Source: Siderastrea siderea (lineage: Eukaryota > Cnidaria > Anthozoa > Scleractinia > Rhizangiidae). Taken from it: a DNA stretch of 64,000 nt. Below are positions 43,029-55,075 of the stretch, in pieces (positions within the stretch are counted from its first letter, which is position 1; every line of letters begins with the position of its first letter). Location of the stretch: positions 60,830,712 through 60,894,711 of the forward strand of contig OZ034967.1 of the NCBI GenBank assembly GCA_964030785.1. Direction: 5' to 3'. The notes below the pieces were generated by a model. It was not told where the DNA came from. It worked only from the letters and a program-made list of their open reading frames with translations, and searched no databases. The translations under genes were made by a program, and so were the position numbers.

Positions 43029-46000
43029 ATGGCAGAAAATGAAGATGGTAACTACCAAAATTGCACTTTAAAACTTCCTGCATACTTTGATCTCAGATAC
43101 ATCTGCATTTTTTGCAGCGAGTAAGAGAAAAAGTGAAGAGGAATCTGATACAAGCGAACCTGCACCAAAGCGAGTAAGCACGCCTTATGCTTATTAGAAT
43201 GAGTGCAGATATTTGTGGAGCGTTTTTAGAGTGAATTTTTTGCGAGCAAAACGTTCTCAGGCTGTTAAATTCTTTCCAGGTACGACTAGAATCTCAAGAT
43301 CTTAAAGACTTGACGAAGGAAGACATTTTGGATAGGTGAGTGTCTGAATGCGTGACAGCTGATCTTGCAGCTATTAGAAACTTACGCACGTTATCCTGGA
43401 AGAATTCCCCATTAACCGGTATTAGAGGCTAAGGATTACCTTTCACTGCGATATTTATGATCGGAAAACCTACTTAATGAAAAAAAAAAGTGTTTTAAGA
43501 AGCGGTGGTTGGTTCTTGTTGGTATTTGTCAAACTACCGGACTCTAATTTTGGTCAGATTGCAAAGAAAAACCTTCAAGTCTTGACTTGTGTTTGATAAT
43601 TTGCCGTGAAATTCCGCCTTTGAAGCCTGCACAAAAATCCCTTTATTTCAGTAGAAATGTAAATCTTGATTCAGATTCTGAGTTTAAGGGGGGGGGGGGG
43701 GGGGGGACTCTTAACTACCATATTGTTGCTATGGGAAGTTCCTAATCATCATATGATATCTTGGAAACCCTAACTTCCACAGATAAGCTGCTTCCCCATA
43801 TGTGTTCCATGGGAGAGGTGAACAAGATTTTTGAGTGACAACCATATTTGGCAGGTCACGTGACCTGCACAGAAAAAGGCCTAAAACTCAAACAGCATAT
43901 AGTTTTGGTTATTAAAAACAGTGCTAATATTTAACAATCATCAAGATGCAAAACTTGACGTATCGATTTCTTGAAATTCGCATTATTATAGAAGTTATGA
44001 CGTCATACGTACGTGTATTAATACATTTTGTACTGTAGTTTTTCTTTCCTTTGTAATAGCAGTAGTTGCTTACGTTAGATTATAAAGAAGGCTGAATTAT
44101 GTCCGATTTGCTGAAAAAGTCAGAACTCTACCTCCTTTCCTCCAAGTTTCAGGAATTTTTCTCTTTAACGCGCGGTTTTTAAAACAATTTTTAAAATTCA
44201 GATGTTCATCTTCATATATTTCACCAAACTAGCGGCACAACGTGCTGCAAAACAGTGTATGACAAAATACCATCCTCGATAATCCCTTAGCAACAACGCC
44301 AGGCCCCGGTTCCTGGAAAGCCGATTAAATTATCCACTGATTAGCAGTTAATCCATGATTAAATTCCTTATCCCTAGAATATAACTAATCCAGGGATAAA
44401 AAGGCATCCCTGAAAGCAGAGTTATTCCTCGTTTAACTGTCCCTCGGTTAAACTCATATCAAACCGGTTAAACAAGTTACCAGCATATAAAAGTGCGGGA
44501 AAATGACAGAGCGGGAGAAAAAAGTCGACTTCGAGACTCATTTTACCAATCGATACCTGTATGTTGTAGTCTACTGTTGATATTTGACTGCGGTACGATT
44601 TGCCCTTTTTCTGGTTGTGAAAAAACAAAACTTCAAACCTTCCCTCAAAGAAAAACAAAGTGGAAATCAAGGTTCAGTGCAAAGTGATGCTGATTCGAGG
44701 TGAAATGTGGGCTATGTCTGAAAATTGGTGAGTTCACCAGCTCTTGATAATCTTTCAATCATTGAAACTATTTTGAGCTTTACAAAGCAAGACTTGCCAT
44801 TTGGAAAAATGTTAACAACAAAGTACTGATTTGTGCTGAATAATTGTCTTTGATATTTGTAGCCTATCTGTTTTGTTACGTTCGCCTGGTACAGGAATTT
44901 GACATTTTGTTTTTGTTCTAAATCAGTGAAAAACCTCTGTTTCAGTGTCTGCATTGTTTGAGAACGAACTTCGCTTTGATTTATCGTCAACATTTTTGTC
45001 TTATATTTACGTTATTTCAATAAAACATCTCCTTCTGCTTTTGCAAAATTGCCATAAATATTTTATTTCATTCAATAATTCTTCTGTAGAAACCCAAAAC
45101 CGGCAAATTGTTCTGTGAAAAGTTGATTGTTTGCACTATCGCTTGCGATGAAAGATGGCTTTGAAATTCATGGTTTTTCAGTTTCGTTTTATCATCAGCT
45201 TACTTGTAGTCCTGAAGGTCGGTTCATAAATTCTGCTTTGTGAAGATCCTATTTCTGAAGCCTCATTTCCAGAGTTACCGTTTAATAGAATTTTATAGAG
45301 CTATTGATGGAATTGTTTAATAGTGTTTTAAAATATACACTAAAATCGAAAACTCGACCACACGATTTGCGTGTTTGTGGTCCTTTTTGCTCCATCACAT
45401 TTCGTTGCTGGTTCTTGCGCCCAAAACTCAGTCGATTACCGCTTGAATTTGTGCAGACAACAAAATTATTTGTTATTTAATTTGCTGAGAGTAATTTACC
45501 TAGCATAAATTGCCTTCTTTCTTTTTCCTTACTCAATTAAACGAACAATATTGCAATTAAATTTAAGTCTGCCATTTTGTTTGTTTTGATCAAGTTTTTG
45601 CCCCAATTAGAGTGAGTTAATCAACCTCACTAGGTGGATTAAATTTAACCCCTTGTTTATCACTTGGTTAGTGTTAATCATGCTTTCAGGAACAGAATCT
45701 AACCGAAGGATAAATTTTCATCCTCGATTAGCAAAATTTAACCCTCGATTAACGCTAATCGACTTTCCAGGAACCGGGACCAGATCTGTAGTTAAGAGTC
45801 TCCCCCCTTAAAGTACTTTAATTTGTTGATGACTGGGTCAAAATTGGCTTCTAGATGTCTAGGGTAAAAGATGTGCTAATTTTTTGGACATACATGTACA
45901 ACAATGTTAGATTTATCTGGGCAAAATATGAATGAACTTTGCAATTATTGTAAACAGATTTGTTATTTGTTTGAAGGTACATTTGGTAACAGTTTTCGTT

Positions 46001-49000
46001 CTGTTCTTAGGGTGAAACAGTTAAATGAATATGTTGATTACCTGGAGAAAAAGCAAAATGGAGAACAAACAAACAGTAAGTTTTGGATGTTTCATTACAC
46101 TATATATTGGCAGTGCTCGAAATTACATGTAGAAAAAAATTCAGGTTGTCCTTATGGTAAACGCCGGACAACCTAGCCCCTGACTTTGGTTGCCCTGATG
46201 AGGGCTTGGTTGTCCTTAAAATGTTGTATGTTTTTTCGAGATTTTTGCCTAGTTATAGGATTTGACTAGACAAATACCCCTATATGCCTCTATCTTCATA
46301 GTTCCCGAAGTACTGCAAATAATAAATCCACAATGTTGAAACAAAGTGAGTATAACTTTAATAAACTTACTATCCATTTACGTTATTCTGTGTTAAGGTT
46401 TAATTATCAACAGTCAATACATTGTACTTATATACCAATACGCAATATTTTGAACTTAGTTTTGAGATTTCACAAACAAGTTTTGCTTTATATTGTTATT
46501 GTAGCCAAAAATTCCGAACTAAAGTTTGAAATATGAAAGAAACTTGAATTAAACTTTGTTTAGAATTGAATTTCATTCAAGATGAAGGCAAGAAATGCAT
46601 TCAAATGCGCCAGGATATCGAAAATTTCGAAGTCATGCAAATCTGCATGCGTAATGAATTATTCAAATGAAATACAATACTTACCGCCTATCGCGTATCG
46701 ATCGTCACTCACAATGAACTGCGTACGAGTGCACCAAAATCTTTCGACGAGGTCTGGGTTCAAGACAACACTGCAAGCTCGTCCTAGCCTGGCTTATCGA
46801 ACGAGACTAAAAAAGTCCGTTTAACTGTTACAACCTTCAATTTTCTTGGTTTTAAGAATTCTCGTGGACTCCTTCTTTCAGAAGAGCGCTCTTTAGAGCG
46901 ATTTTCATGTCTCAAATTTATAATTCGTTTCTTTATTCTGTTGGGCATCACAGTAATGTAAGTACTTCAATTTTTTCCTGGGTTGTCCGGCGGTTTTCTT
47001 CTCGGGCAACCGGGCATATATTTTTCCTAAAAACTGGTTGCCCGAACGCACTTTAAGTTGTCTCGGACGACCGGACAACTGCTAATTTCGAGCACTGTAT
47101 TGGCTACATGTAAGCAAAGAGATACTTACCTGAATTTATTGTTAAAGAGAATAGTATTATTGTTGAAGAATTTAAATAAAAGTCAAAACAAATGGACCCA
47201 GCCTCAGGTCCCAAAATAGTGAGTTTATGAGAAGAGTATGTGTTAAACAAAAGGTTTAATTAGCAAACACTCACACTGCATGTTTGTTATACATTTTGAC
47301 ACATTTCCTTGCCATCCTCTGCAAAACATCAATGTGAAATGACCAAATACAAAGTTTTATGTGCAACTGTGAATACACCAGGGAATTTTCTTTTACTCAT
47401 CCGAGAATACCATCCCTACAAATTCAGTTTCTGGACAGCTTGACAGCAATCGGCCAATTGCACAGCTTAATAAATTGCAAGAACTTTAAAAAGTGTGAAT
47501 TTGGTTTTTAAAATGTATTTTACACAGCATTGCTGTCATGATTGTGTAAATTGCCCACTTTTGAGGAAGTGCTATTTGTACCTTTTGTCGACAGTTATAT
47601 TGTGAATTTGTTTGCTGAACTGAATTTTGTTAAAAAATCTTCTATCAGGATACTAATGTCACCGTAAGGTGATTTACAGAGGGGTCCTATTTGAATACAG
47701 AAAAACAATGAAACTGATAAGAAACTAAAATTAAACTAAATGATGTACTAAAATAACTAGTTTAACTTATATCTATGCTTAAGAGTCCAGTTGGGGCTTC
47801 ACGCAGAGACATTCTTAGACTGTTTCAATCATTTGCAGAGAAATTGATGATTGTCCAGTGCCCCCATTGTATTGCTGCCACTGTTTTTCCATCGTTGTTC
47901 TTCAGTAGGCTTGGATAAATTCTGCCGGCAGAATTTCGAGCAGTATGAGTGATTTTTGAGGCAAGCATTCTGCCGGCAGAATAACTCATTTTTGAGCAGA
48001 ATTTGAGCAGAATAACGAAAAGTCAGTGACACTAATGACATGCGTAACAGTTGTAAGAAAAATTGAAAACTAAATACAAAACAAATGGAAAATACCTTGT
48101 GATTAATGTGATTATTAGCAAAAACGCACTCACATTATTCACTGTTTTGTCTAATATTAGTGATATAAAGTAAGATGCTTTGCAATTTTGCTACGCATGA
48201 TGAATATCTAATTAGTATTTAGGGGTTAGGTTCAGGTTCTCTTCCATATTTGTGAAAATCATAAGGCCCAAAGGGCCAAAAATTTTTCAGGTACTGAGCA
48301 GAATTCGGGCAGAATTAGGGCGTCTGAGCAGAATTTTGAGCAGAATAAGTAATTTTTACGAGCACTGACGGTAGGCAGAATAAGCCATTTTACCAGCAGA
48401 ATTTATCCAAGCCTGTTCGTCAGTGTAGTGTTATAATTGTGAATCTCTGTTCAAAATGTGTGGGAAGGAATCAGCAAAAAGTTTGCTCAGACACATGTAC
48501 ATGAAATCCTCCTGTGATCCACTCTCCTTCTGTAAAGAAGTTCTCATGAGAGTGCAGACATAAACAGACATGACAAATGCAGTGTTCAATAAAATTTGAA
48601 ATAGGCAGCTGGTTTGAGTAGAGTAACCGACTGTATCAACAAGGGGTTTGAAAGAATCTTTCATTGATAACTTCAATTTAGGGAAAAAAGTAGCCGACTT
48701 CTTTGAGTGAAGTAGCTGACGCTTTTCGTCGGCTGTTCGGTGCTTATTGCAAGCATTTCAAATGTTTAATGTCAATAATTTTGTTCTGTTCATCTAAAGA
48801 AGAGCTAGCGGGACTCTTGGAGACAGGAGAGAAGCTGAAACAGCAGCAACAAGAATCCACAAGGCGTGAGAATGTATTGGTGATGAGACTTGCAACAAAG
48901 GAACAAGAAATGCAAGACCTTCTGGTGAGGAGAAAAGAAAACAAGGCTTCATTCATAACGTACTGCACAACCACAACTTGTGTGCTGTGTAAATAATGGC

Positions 49001-52000
49001 GCAATGAACAGTGACACTGCCTTAACACATGACAGGAAGTGTTTGTCGGGGAACAAGCGGTACGGGAGGGACACAGTCTCCTGTGGTTACAGGCAAATGT
49101 CATTTTTTGATCGCTAGCAACCAGAGAGCAGTGTAGAACTGTCCTGGAACTTTTGTGAAGATAAGTCTTGTGACGATTGGCAGATATGTCTGGAACTGAA
49201 TTATTGACTCTAAAAACATTAATGCATCTAAAGGTACAGTCAGTAATTACATTTACTTGTACTTACTGTCAGGGGTTTCAATAACTTTTGAAGTACATGT
49301 AGGTGTCTTGGCAAGCCAAAGTGGATGATAGTCTGAGACCTTGCCTGTAAAGATTTAAATTTAGGACAGTGTGTGGCTGCTTGAGTTCAAGTAGATGCCA
49401 GCATACCAGTGGTAGCCCCCTACAGTGAAACCACTGATTGTAGTGAACAGTTGTGTAAGCCTGTAGAAAGAGTACTGCAATTATCATGTCACACTATATC
49501 TAATCCTCATCGTTTTCCTTTACTCAAAGTTTTCTCTGTGAGTTGTGTGTTAAATGGAAAGAGTGCAAAAGAAGCATGCAAAATGCCTGCTATTTTTATT
49601 TCACGTCATGGCTCATTGCTGTGATTTGTTAAAGGTACCTGTACATTGTCTCGTAGAGACTACATGTTTAGTTATGCAGGCTTAGCAAGATCAAAACATA
49701 AACTTGAAGTTGTCTAGACTTCCATGCCCGTACACGAAAGTGTAGATGTCTTTAAAGGATGCTAACCTGATAAGTCACTGAGAACTGGAGAACAGCTGTT
49801 TTGTCTCTCAGGATGTTTATTTGTTTTTGTCATTATTTTGAAGTACTTTGGTATTATGAGTGGGTTTCAAAGTTCCCTTGAGGTTCTCTTAAGGAATGTT
49901 TTACAGCTTATGCTGCCATGGCATACACTTTGTTCATGAATTTTAGCAAAAATCGCTGGTAGTTTACACAGGAGATTTGAAATTGGACTGAAACTTGCCA
50001 CTAATGTTGCATAAAAATCAAGACAATTTCTGCTCAAAACTCGAGCAGTAAGTGCAAAAATTAAGTTACCAAAAAAATACTTGCAGCACAGTCACACTTT
50101 GAGAACAGATAAGAAGAACTTATTGAAACTTTTGCCCCCAGTCTGACCCAGTGAGAGAAAATGGGATTGGAAGTTATCCATATTTCAATTAAAAAGATGC
50201 TTCATTTCAGTTCAAAAGAAAATGGGGCCCATTTTTAGCATGTCTTTACAAGATTTGACATTAATTTTCTTGAGAATGCTTGAGAATTTAATCGCGGGGT
50301 CACTTGGAGAAGTGAATGAAAGTGAGATGTTTCAAATAGCATTGAAAATGTTACTGTGCTATGAGTAGATTTTTAGTAAATACCGTATTTACTTGATTAA
50401 GCGCCGCCCCTCCAATTAAGCGCAGCATATGAGAGAAAATATTTAAGAGCACCGCCCTCGAGTATTAGCGCCGCATTCATTCACAACAATGCGGTGCTTA
50501 ATCGAAGCATCATCAGACTGAATTGTTGGAGGAGCCAAACTAAAAAAAACAAGTACAGTACAATTCAATCTAAACTGGCCTTGGAAATTTATTCTCCTGT
50601 ATCACAATGTTTTTCAGTTCAAAGTGAGTATATTTCATCATTTTGTCGTTAGCATTTGCTTGTTACCGTTTACAAATGTTATGATTTTTTAAAGAGCGCT
50701 GCCCTCAAATAATGCCGCCCCCGAATAAGCGCTGCATCTGAAACACTAAAAATTTAAAGAGCGCCGCGGTGCTTTGCCGAGTAAATATGGTATTTTTTGC
50801 ACTTATATCTCGAACCTTGAGTGGAATGTGTCTCAACTGAGTGAATAGCCTTTGCATCCCATAGTTCTAACAAAAAATCATTGCATTTTGGTTAACACAC
50901 TTTACAACTTTGTGTTAAACAAGTTCATTTCAAACTTTTGCCACTGAGCAGCATAGTCCTATAGGACACTGTATCAGGTAGTGCCTACAGCAATTGAGAA
51001 CTAATAGCTAAGTCATACAGTTGTGGTATATATAGCACCACTATTTCCATAGTTTCTCTTTGAGGAAGCAAAGGTATGTATAGTGTGCCTTTGTATAGTA
51101 CCTCCTATAGCTTGGTCTTATTTGTGGCAGTTTGTTTTTAACCTTTCAACTCCCAATAATAAGGAAATTTTAAAATTGTCCTGATTAGAATAAGAAACAT
51201 CAAGCAGGTTAAATTAACATATTGTTCGAAGTAGGCTGAAAAACAACATGGTGTTAAATTCACTTGGTGTTGAGTCTATAAAAAAATTATAGTGTTTGAA
51301 AAAGGTGCTCCCACCTTTTCTCTAGGTCTAGCTCACGATTTAGGATTTCACCCACAGACTCAAACATTAGAACCACCTTGAACAGCATAATAAACAACAC
51401 TGCTGGAAGGTACTGCTTAGTAGCTTTCATTGGAGTGATCTCACTTGATTTTAGGTAAACCTCTGGGAGTGAAAGGGTTATCAAGTATTGTTGTGTTACA
51501 AGATTTGTATTAAGTTTTCAACATCCTATTATTGTTAAGATGATAATGCAGTATGGTGTACATCTGTAGGCAGTCAGCAAGGCAAACATTCTGTTCTTTG
51601 TTGTTGACAGACTCAAATCCATGATTTAAAACAAGCCCAAAACCCATCATCAATACAGCTTCGCTCAACATTGTTGGATCCTGCAGTAAACTTGTTGTTT
51701 CAACGAATGAAAACAGACTTGGACTCTGAAAAGGAAAAACTGGAGCAAGCCCAGAATGATCTCAGTGCTTGGAAGTTTACTCCGGACAGGTGATGGAGGT
51801 TTCCTAAAAATCACTTAAGTGGCATGCTTGAGGAGCCATGAAATGAGAAACGGCCTTTTTCAGTTTGCATACTGTTTATTTAAGCTGCATTGTCTTTCTT
51901 GATGTCTGACCTGTTTGCTTTAGCATTCAGTGTTATTTGCTATTGTCCCAACTCCAAGAATTTGCTTTGCTTATGTTTGGCTGAAAAGAGGGCATTACTT

Positions 52001-54612
52001 GGGTGCTGTTTACGACAACATTCACAGTTCTTGGAAAAAACAAGTGTGAAGTTAAGTCTATTCCATTTGCTATAAGAAGAACATGATACAGACAAAACTC
52101 AATTATCTGGACCTCGATTATCCAGGCTTTCCAATGCCGTCCTGATTTCTTCACAGAGATTAATAAGTTCTGTTTGTTAAGCCTTTAAGAGAAAGAAAAC
52201 ATGCCATTTCTTGAAGTATGTCTCATTAACTTCATTGTGCCAAGTGAAATTGATTGAAAGCACCATCAAAGAAGAATAGGTCAAGTATGGGGTTATTTTA
52301 GATGCCCGTAGATGCAGTTCTCTCTAAGGGTTACCACACAGTATGATGGCTAGCCTTGTGATGACCTATTGAAGTGTTCAGTTTGATTAGTGTCCCTGTT
52401 ATTCACTTTGCTGTCAAGACTGTAGATTATCTGGGACCGATTTCGAAAGCCAATTAGCACTAACCTCCGGTTTAAAGTAGTCCAAGGTTTCTGATCATCT
52501 TGTTGAAAAGCATTAATTTGACGTGACCATTTAAAAGCAGCCAAAGTCAAATTGTTAAGTGAAATAATTTAGTTGAATCCACGTCATCATGGATTAAAAG
52601 TGAACTAAGAATTGACGCTAATCTTGGTTTAGCTTAACCCTGCTTTGGACAACTGGGTCCTGCACTTTTTCCAGGTGTCTTCGTGAGTATGGATAATCAA
52701 AGTTTAACTGCAGTGAACTGCAACACAGTTGTAATTCAGTCAGCTGATGCATTGACATATGCCATAACTCAGCAATTGTTACCAAAAGTTGTAAGCACCA
52801 GAATGTATTGTGATGGTGACAAGCTGATGTTGCAACTGTCACAGTTTTCCTGCTGTGACTGTGGTATGGCTTTACTGAAAGGGACAAAAACTCTTCCACG
52901 GTGATTTGCCTCCCAAAATTGTCCCAAATGCATTGGTAGAAAGGCCAGAGCAAAAACAAAAATGCATAATAATAGTGTTTTGATTTGAATTGTGTTTGTA
53001 CAGTGTTACTGGCAAGAAATTGATGGCTAAATGCCGCATGTTGATCCAGGAAAACCAGGAACTCGGACGTCAGTTATCCCAAGGAAGAGTAGCGCAACTG
53101 GAGGCTGAACTTGCACTGCAGAAAAAATACAGTGATGAGCTGAAAGGCAGTCAAGATGGTAAGGACAACCACAAACTAAAATAGTATGTAATGTAACTGA
53201 AGCATTTACAGTGGAATCCCAGTAAGCGAACCACCAATAGATCACGAAAAGCCGGCTTTATGGACAAGGTGACTGGATGAAAGGAGAGTTATACATGAGA
53301 GAATGACTGTGTGGGTTTTTATTTCAGCCAAAATTACTAAATGAATAATTATCGGCCGTGGTATTAATGAGGTGTTTCCACTTTGTTAACAAGATGATGT
53401 GATGATTTAACTTTTACACATTTGCCCCACCCCAAATAGTAACGTGAGGTCTACTGAGATTTGGTTGGAGGCAATGTATTCAAGTGGTAGTTTGTTAAAA
53501 TTGAGGGTGCATTCTTTTGGGGCTATTCTAGCTATTCTTATTGCAATTTACTCAGTTAGGAATAGCAGATTACTCAGAATATTAATTGCTACTTAAGAAC
53601 GTAGTTCTGGCTATACCTAGTTGACCAAGAACTTTTCGAATTCAACACTATTTGGTTTATTGGTATTGCTCCAAACAAAAAAGAAAACAGTTACATTGCT
53701 TTCTATTCCGAGTACATGTGTTTCACTGAAGTCGCAAAAAATAATAATAGTAATAAAAAAAAAATAATCTCCCCGAGATATTGGCTTAGTCTTGGCTTAG
53801 ACACTTTTAGCTACTGTTCTCTAACTTTGCATTTCTTCATATGGGTATGTGAATGAGTACCAAGGTTTATGATCAAACGAAAGACTTGTGTGGCCAATGA
53901 ACCGGGCAAGAGTCCTTTCCACAAATAAATGCGGTTAACTGCTCACATTCTGGTGTTTTGTCCCTCTCCCATAGAGTTGAATGACTTTGTTATCCAGTTG
54001 GATGAGGAGGTAGAAGGCATGCAGTCCACCATCTTAACGCTTCAGCATCAGCTCAAAGACTGCAAGCAGCAATTGACTCAATCGCAGGAGCAAGTGCGTG
54101 TTTATGAGGAAAAATCAAAGACCACTGAAAGCTTGCTCGCTGACCTGCGTCAGCAAAACTCGCCGGTCAGTGTCAAGTCAGAGGAGCAAGAGGAGCATGC
54201 GCAAGCGCAAGCGCAGCCATCGCAGACGGAAGTTTGGACCAGCGGTATTGAATGCGATACAGACGCGGCCGGCAAGGCGGGCGATAGGACATCCCCCGCC
54301 ACGCAAAGCGAAGAGATTAATGATAAAGAAGAGAGGATATTGCTAAGCGCTGCTGTGACTAGCACTGTTCCCACAAAGCCCATAACCAGCGCACCCTCCG
54401 CGTTCTCCATCAGCCAGTTACTCTCGACTGACTCGAACCTTGGCAAGGAGAAAAAAGACCAAAACGCCTTAGAAAATGGCGGAAGCCAACACAAAAGCCC
54501 GCCATTAGAACCCTGCAGTGAAATCACTGAATCACCTCTAGTCGCTGCCATGGGATTGGTGGAAAGAATTGGGTGTGACTCGAACACTTTCAATGGGGAG
54601 GTGACCGGTTAA
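43029..54612 (+). CDS. WTAP: WTAP, m6A methyltransferase complex adaptor
   Basis: Eight exons join in frame: 43029-43047, 43118-43173, 43280-43335, 46011-46075, 48800-48924, 51611-51789, 53004-53158, 53975-54612 (430 residues). WTAP (fl(2)d) holds the METTL3-METTL14 writer in nuclear speckles and affects splicing. Residues 1-25 include a basic stretch (SKRKSEEE...APKR) like the family's nuclear signal. Residues about 45-245 are a long coiled coil; the family-specific block runs from AKCRMLIQENQELGRQLSQGR through KYSDELKGSQ to the exon 8 start LNDFVIQLDEEVEGMQST. The last 180 residues are Ser/Thr/Glu-rich and look disordered. Human WTAP is slightly shorter (396). Introns 3-6 hold MITEs and an hAT-like element. 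Divergent with RWDD1. Confidence 0.95.
43684..45810. repeat. Foldback element with poly-G end, interrupted by another element
   Basis: The left end TTAAG, a 19-base G run and ACTCTTAACTAC (43684-43719) is matched in reverse by GTAGTTAAGAGTCTCCCCCCTTA (45788-45810). The element at 44302-45781 lies almost wholly inside, six bases from the right arm, so it seems to have inserted into this one. WTAP intron 3. Confidence 0.65.
44302..45781. repeat. 1.5-kb non-autonomous element with 26-bp inverted ends
   Basis: The ends GGCCCCGGTTCCTGGAAAGC and the reverse complement at 45756-45781 agree at 24 of 26 positions. GATTAA/TTAATC words are dense near both ends (subterminal repeats). The interior has no transposase that I recognise. 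WTAP intron 3. Confidence 0.75.
46111..47097. mobile_element. hAT-like non-autonomous DNA transposon
   Basis: The ends CAGTGCTCGAAATTA and TAATTTCGAGCACTG are perfect inverted repeats starting with CAGTG, the hAT style. Next to the ends, GGTTGTCC/GTTGCCC words repeat in both orientations. The flanks share TATTGG (6 bases; hAT usually makes 8, and the TATA context could hide a 2-base slip). No transposase is present. It starts 35 bases after WTAP exon 4. Confidence 0.75.
47907..48414. repeat. MITE copy 2, AGGCTTGG ends, 10-bp duplication
   Basis: It starts AGGCTTGGATAAATTCTGC and ends GCAGAATTTATCCAAGCCT (perfect inverted repeats). The flanks GTTCTTCAGT and GTTCGTCAGT match at 9 of 10 positions. 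It is alignable with 21058-21525 along its length, with a longer middle. WTAP intron 4. Confidence 0.87.
50381..50793. repeat. MITE with TACCGTATTTACT ends
   Basis: The left TACCGTATTTACTTGATTAAG and the right (reverse of TACCATATTTACTCGGC) are inverted repeats. GCGCCGC / AAGCGC words recur within. WTAP intron 5. Confidence 0.7.
52433..52660. repeat. Short MITE, related to 3916-4114
   Basis: The left GGGACCGATTTCGAAAGCC pairs imperfectly with the right end (GCTTTGGACAACTGGGTCC). TTAAGC/GATTAG words lie near the ends. WTAP intron 6. Confidence 0.55.
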
Positions 54613-54758
54613 AGACGCTCTACCCCCACCCCCTCACCTAACCCCATCCTACCCTACCCTCCCCTAAACACTTAGGGTCATTTTAGCACCGTTGTGGGCG
54701 CATGCGCGCAGGAGAAGCAGGACTTTCTTTATAGGACGTTTTGATGTCTTAAATTATC

Positions 54759-54764
54759 AATAAA
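54759..54764 (+). terminator. Polyadenylation signal of WTAP
   Basis: AATAAA, 147 bases after the WTAP stop codon and followed within 30 bases by T/G-rich sequence. Confidence 0.6.
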
Positions 54765-54840
54765 AATCAATTTGTTTCACAACATCTTGTGTTGTTATGT
54801 CTGGTAATGTTTCGTGAATGCGTGTACCCTAGTGCCAATC

Positions 54841-55075
54841 GTTTTCCTACGACATTGGAAAACGGAATTCAAACTTCCATTTTTGTTTCAGTTTTCCTAG
54901 AACATTGACAAGCGGAATTCGAACTTTTATTTTCGTTTTCGTTTTCCCACGATTTTGGATAACGGAATTCCAATTTCCATTTCCGTTATTCGTCTTTCGT
55001 TTTCCTACGACACTGAGAAACGGAATTCGAACTTCCATTTTCGTTTATCGTTTTCCCACGACCGATAGAAAATGG
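54841..55075. repeat. 50-58-bp tandem repeat downstream of WTAP
   Basis: GTTTTCC(T/C)A-starting units at 54841, 54891, 54941, 54999 and 55050, each with CGGAATTC in the middle. About four and a half copies. Confidence 0.85.

Noticed and set aside
45904..46176. 90-codon open frame containing WTAP exon 4
   Set aside because: Only 46011-46075 is exon; the rest is intron read-through.
46582..46824. 80-codon open frame inside the hAT-like element
   Set aside because: No resemblance to hAT transposase or any family I recognise.
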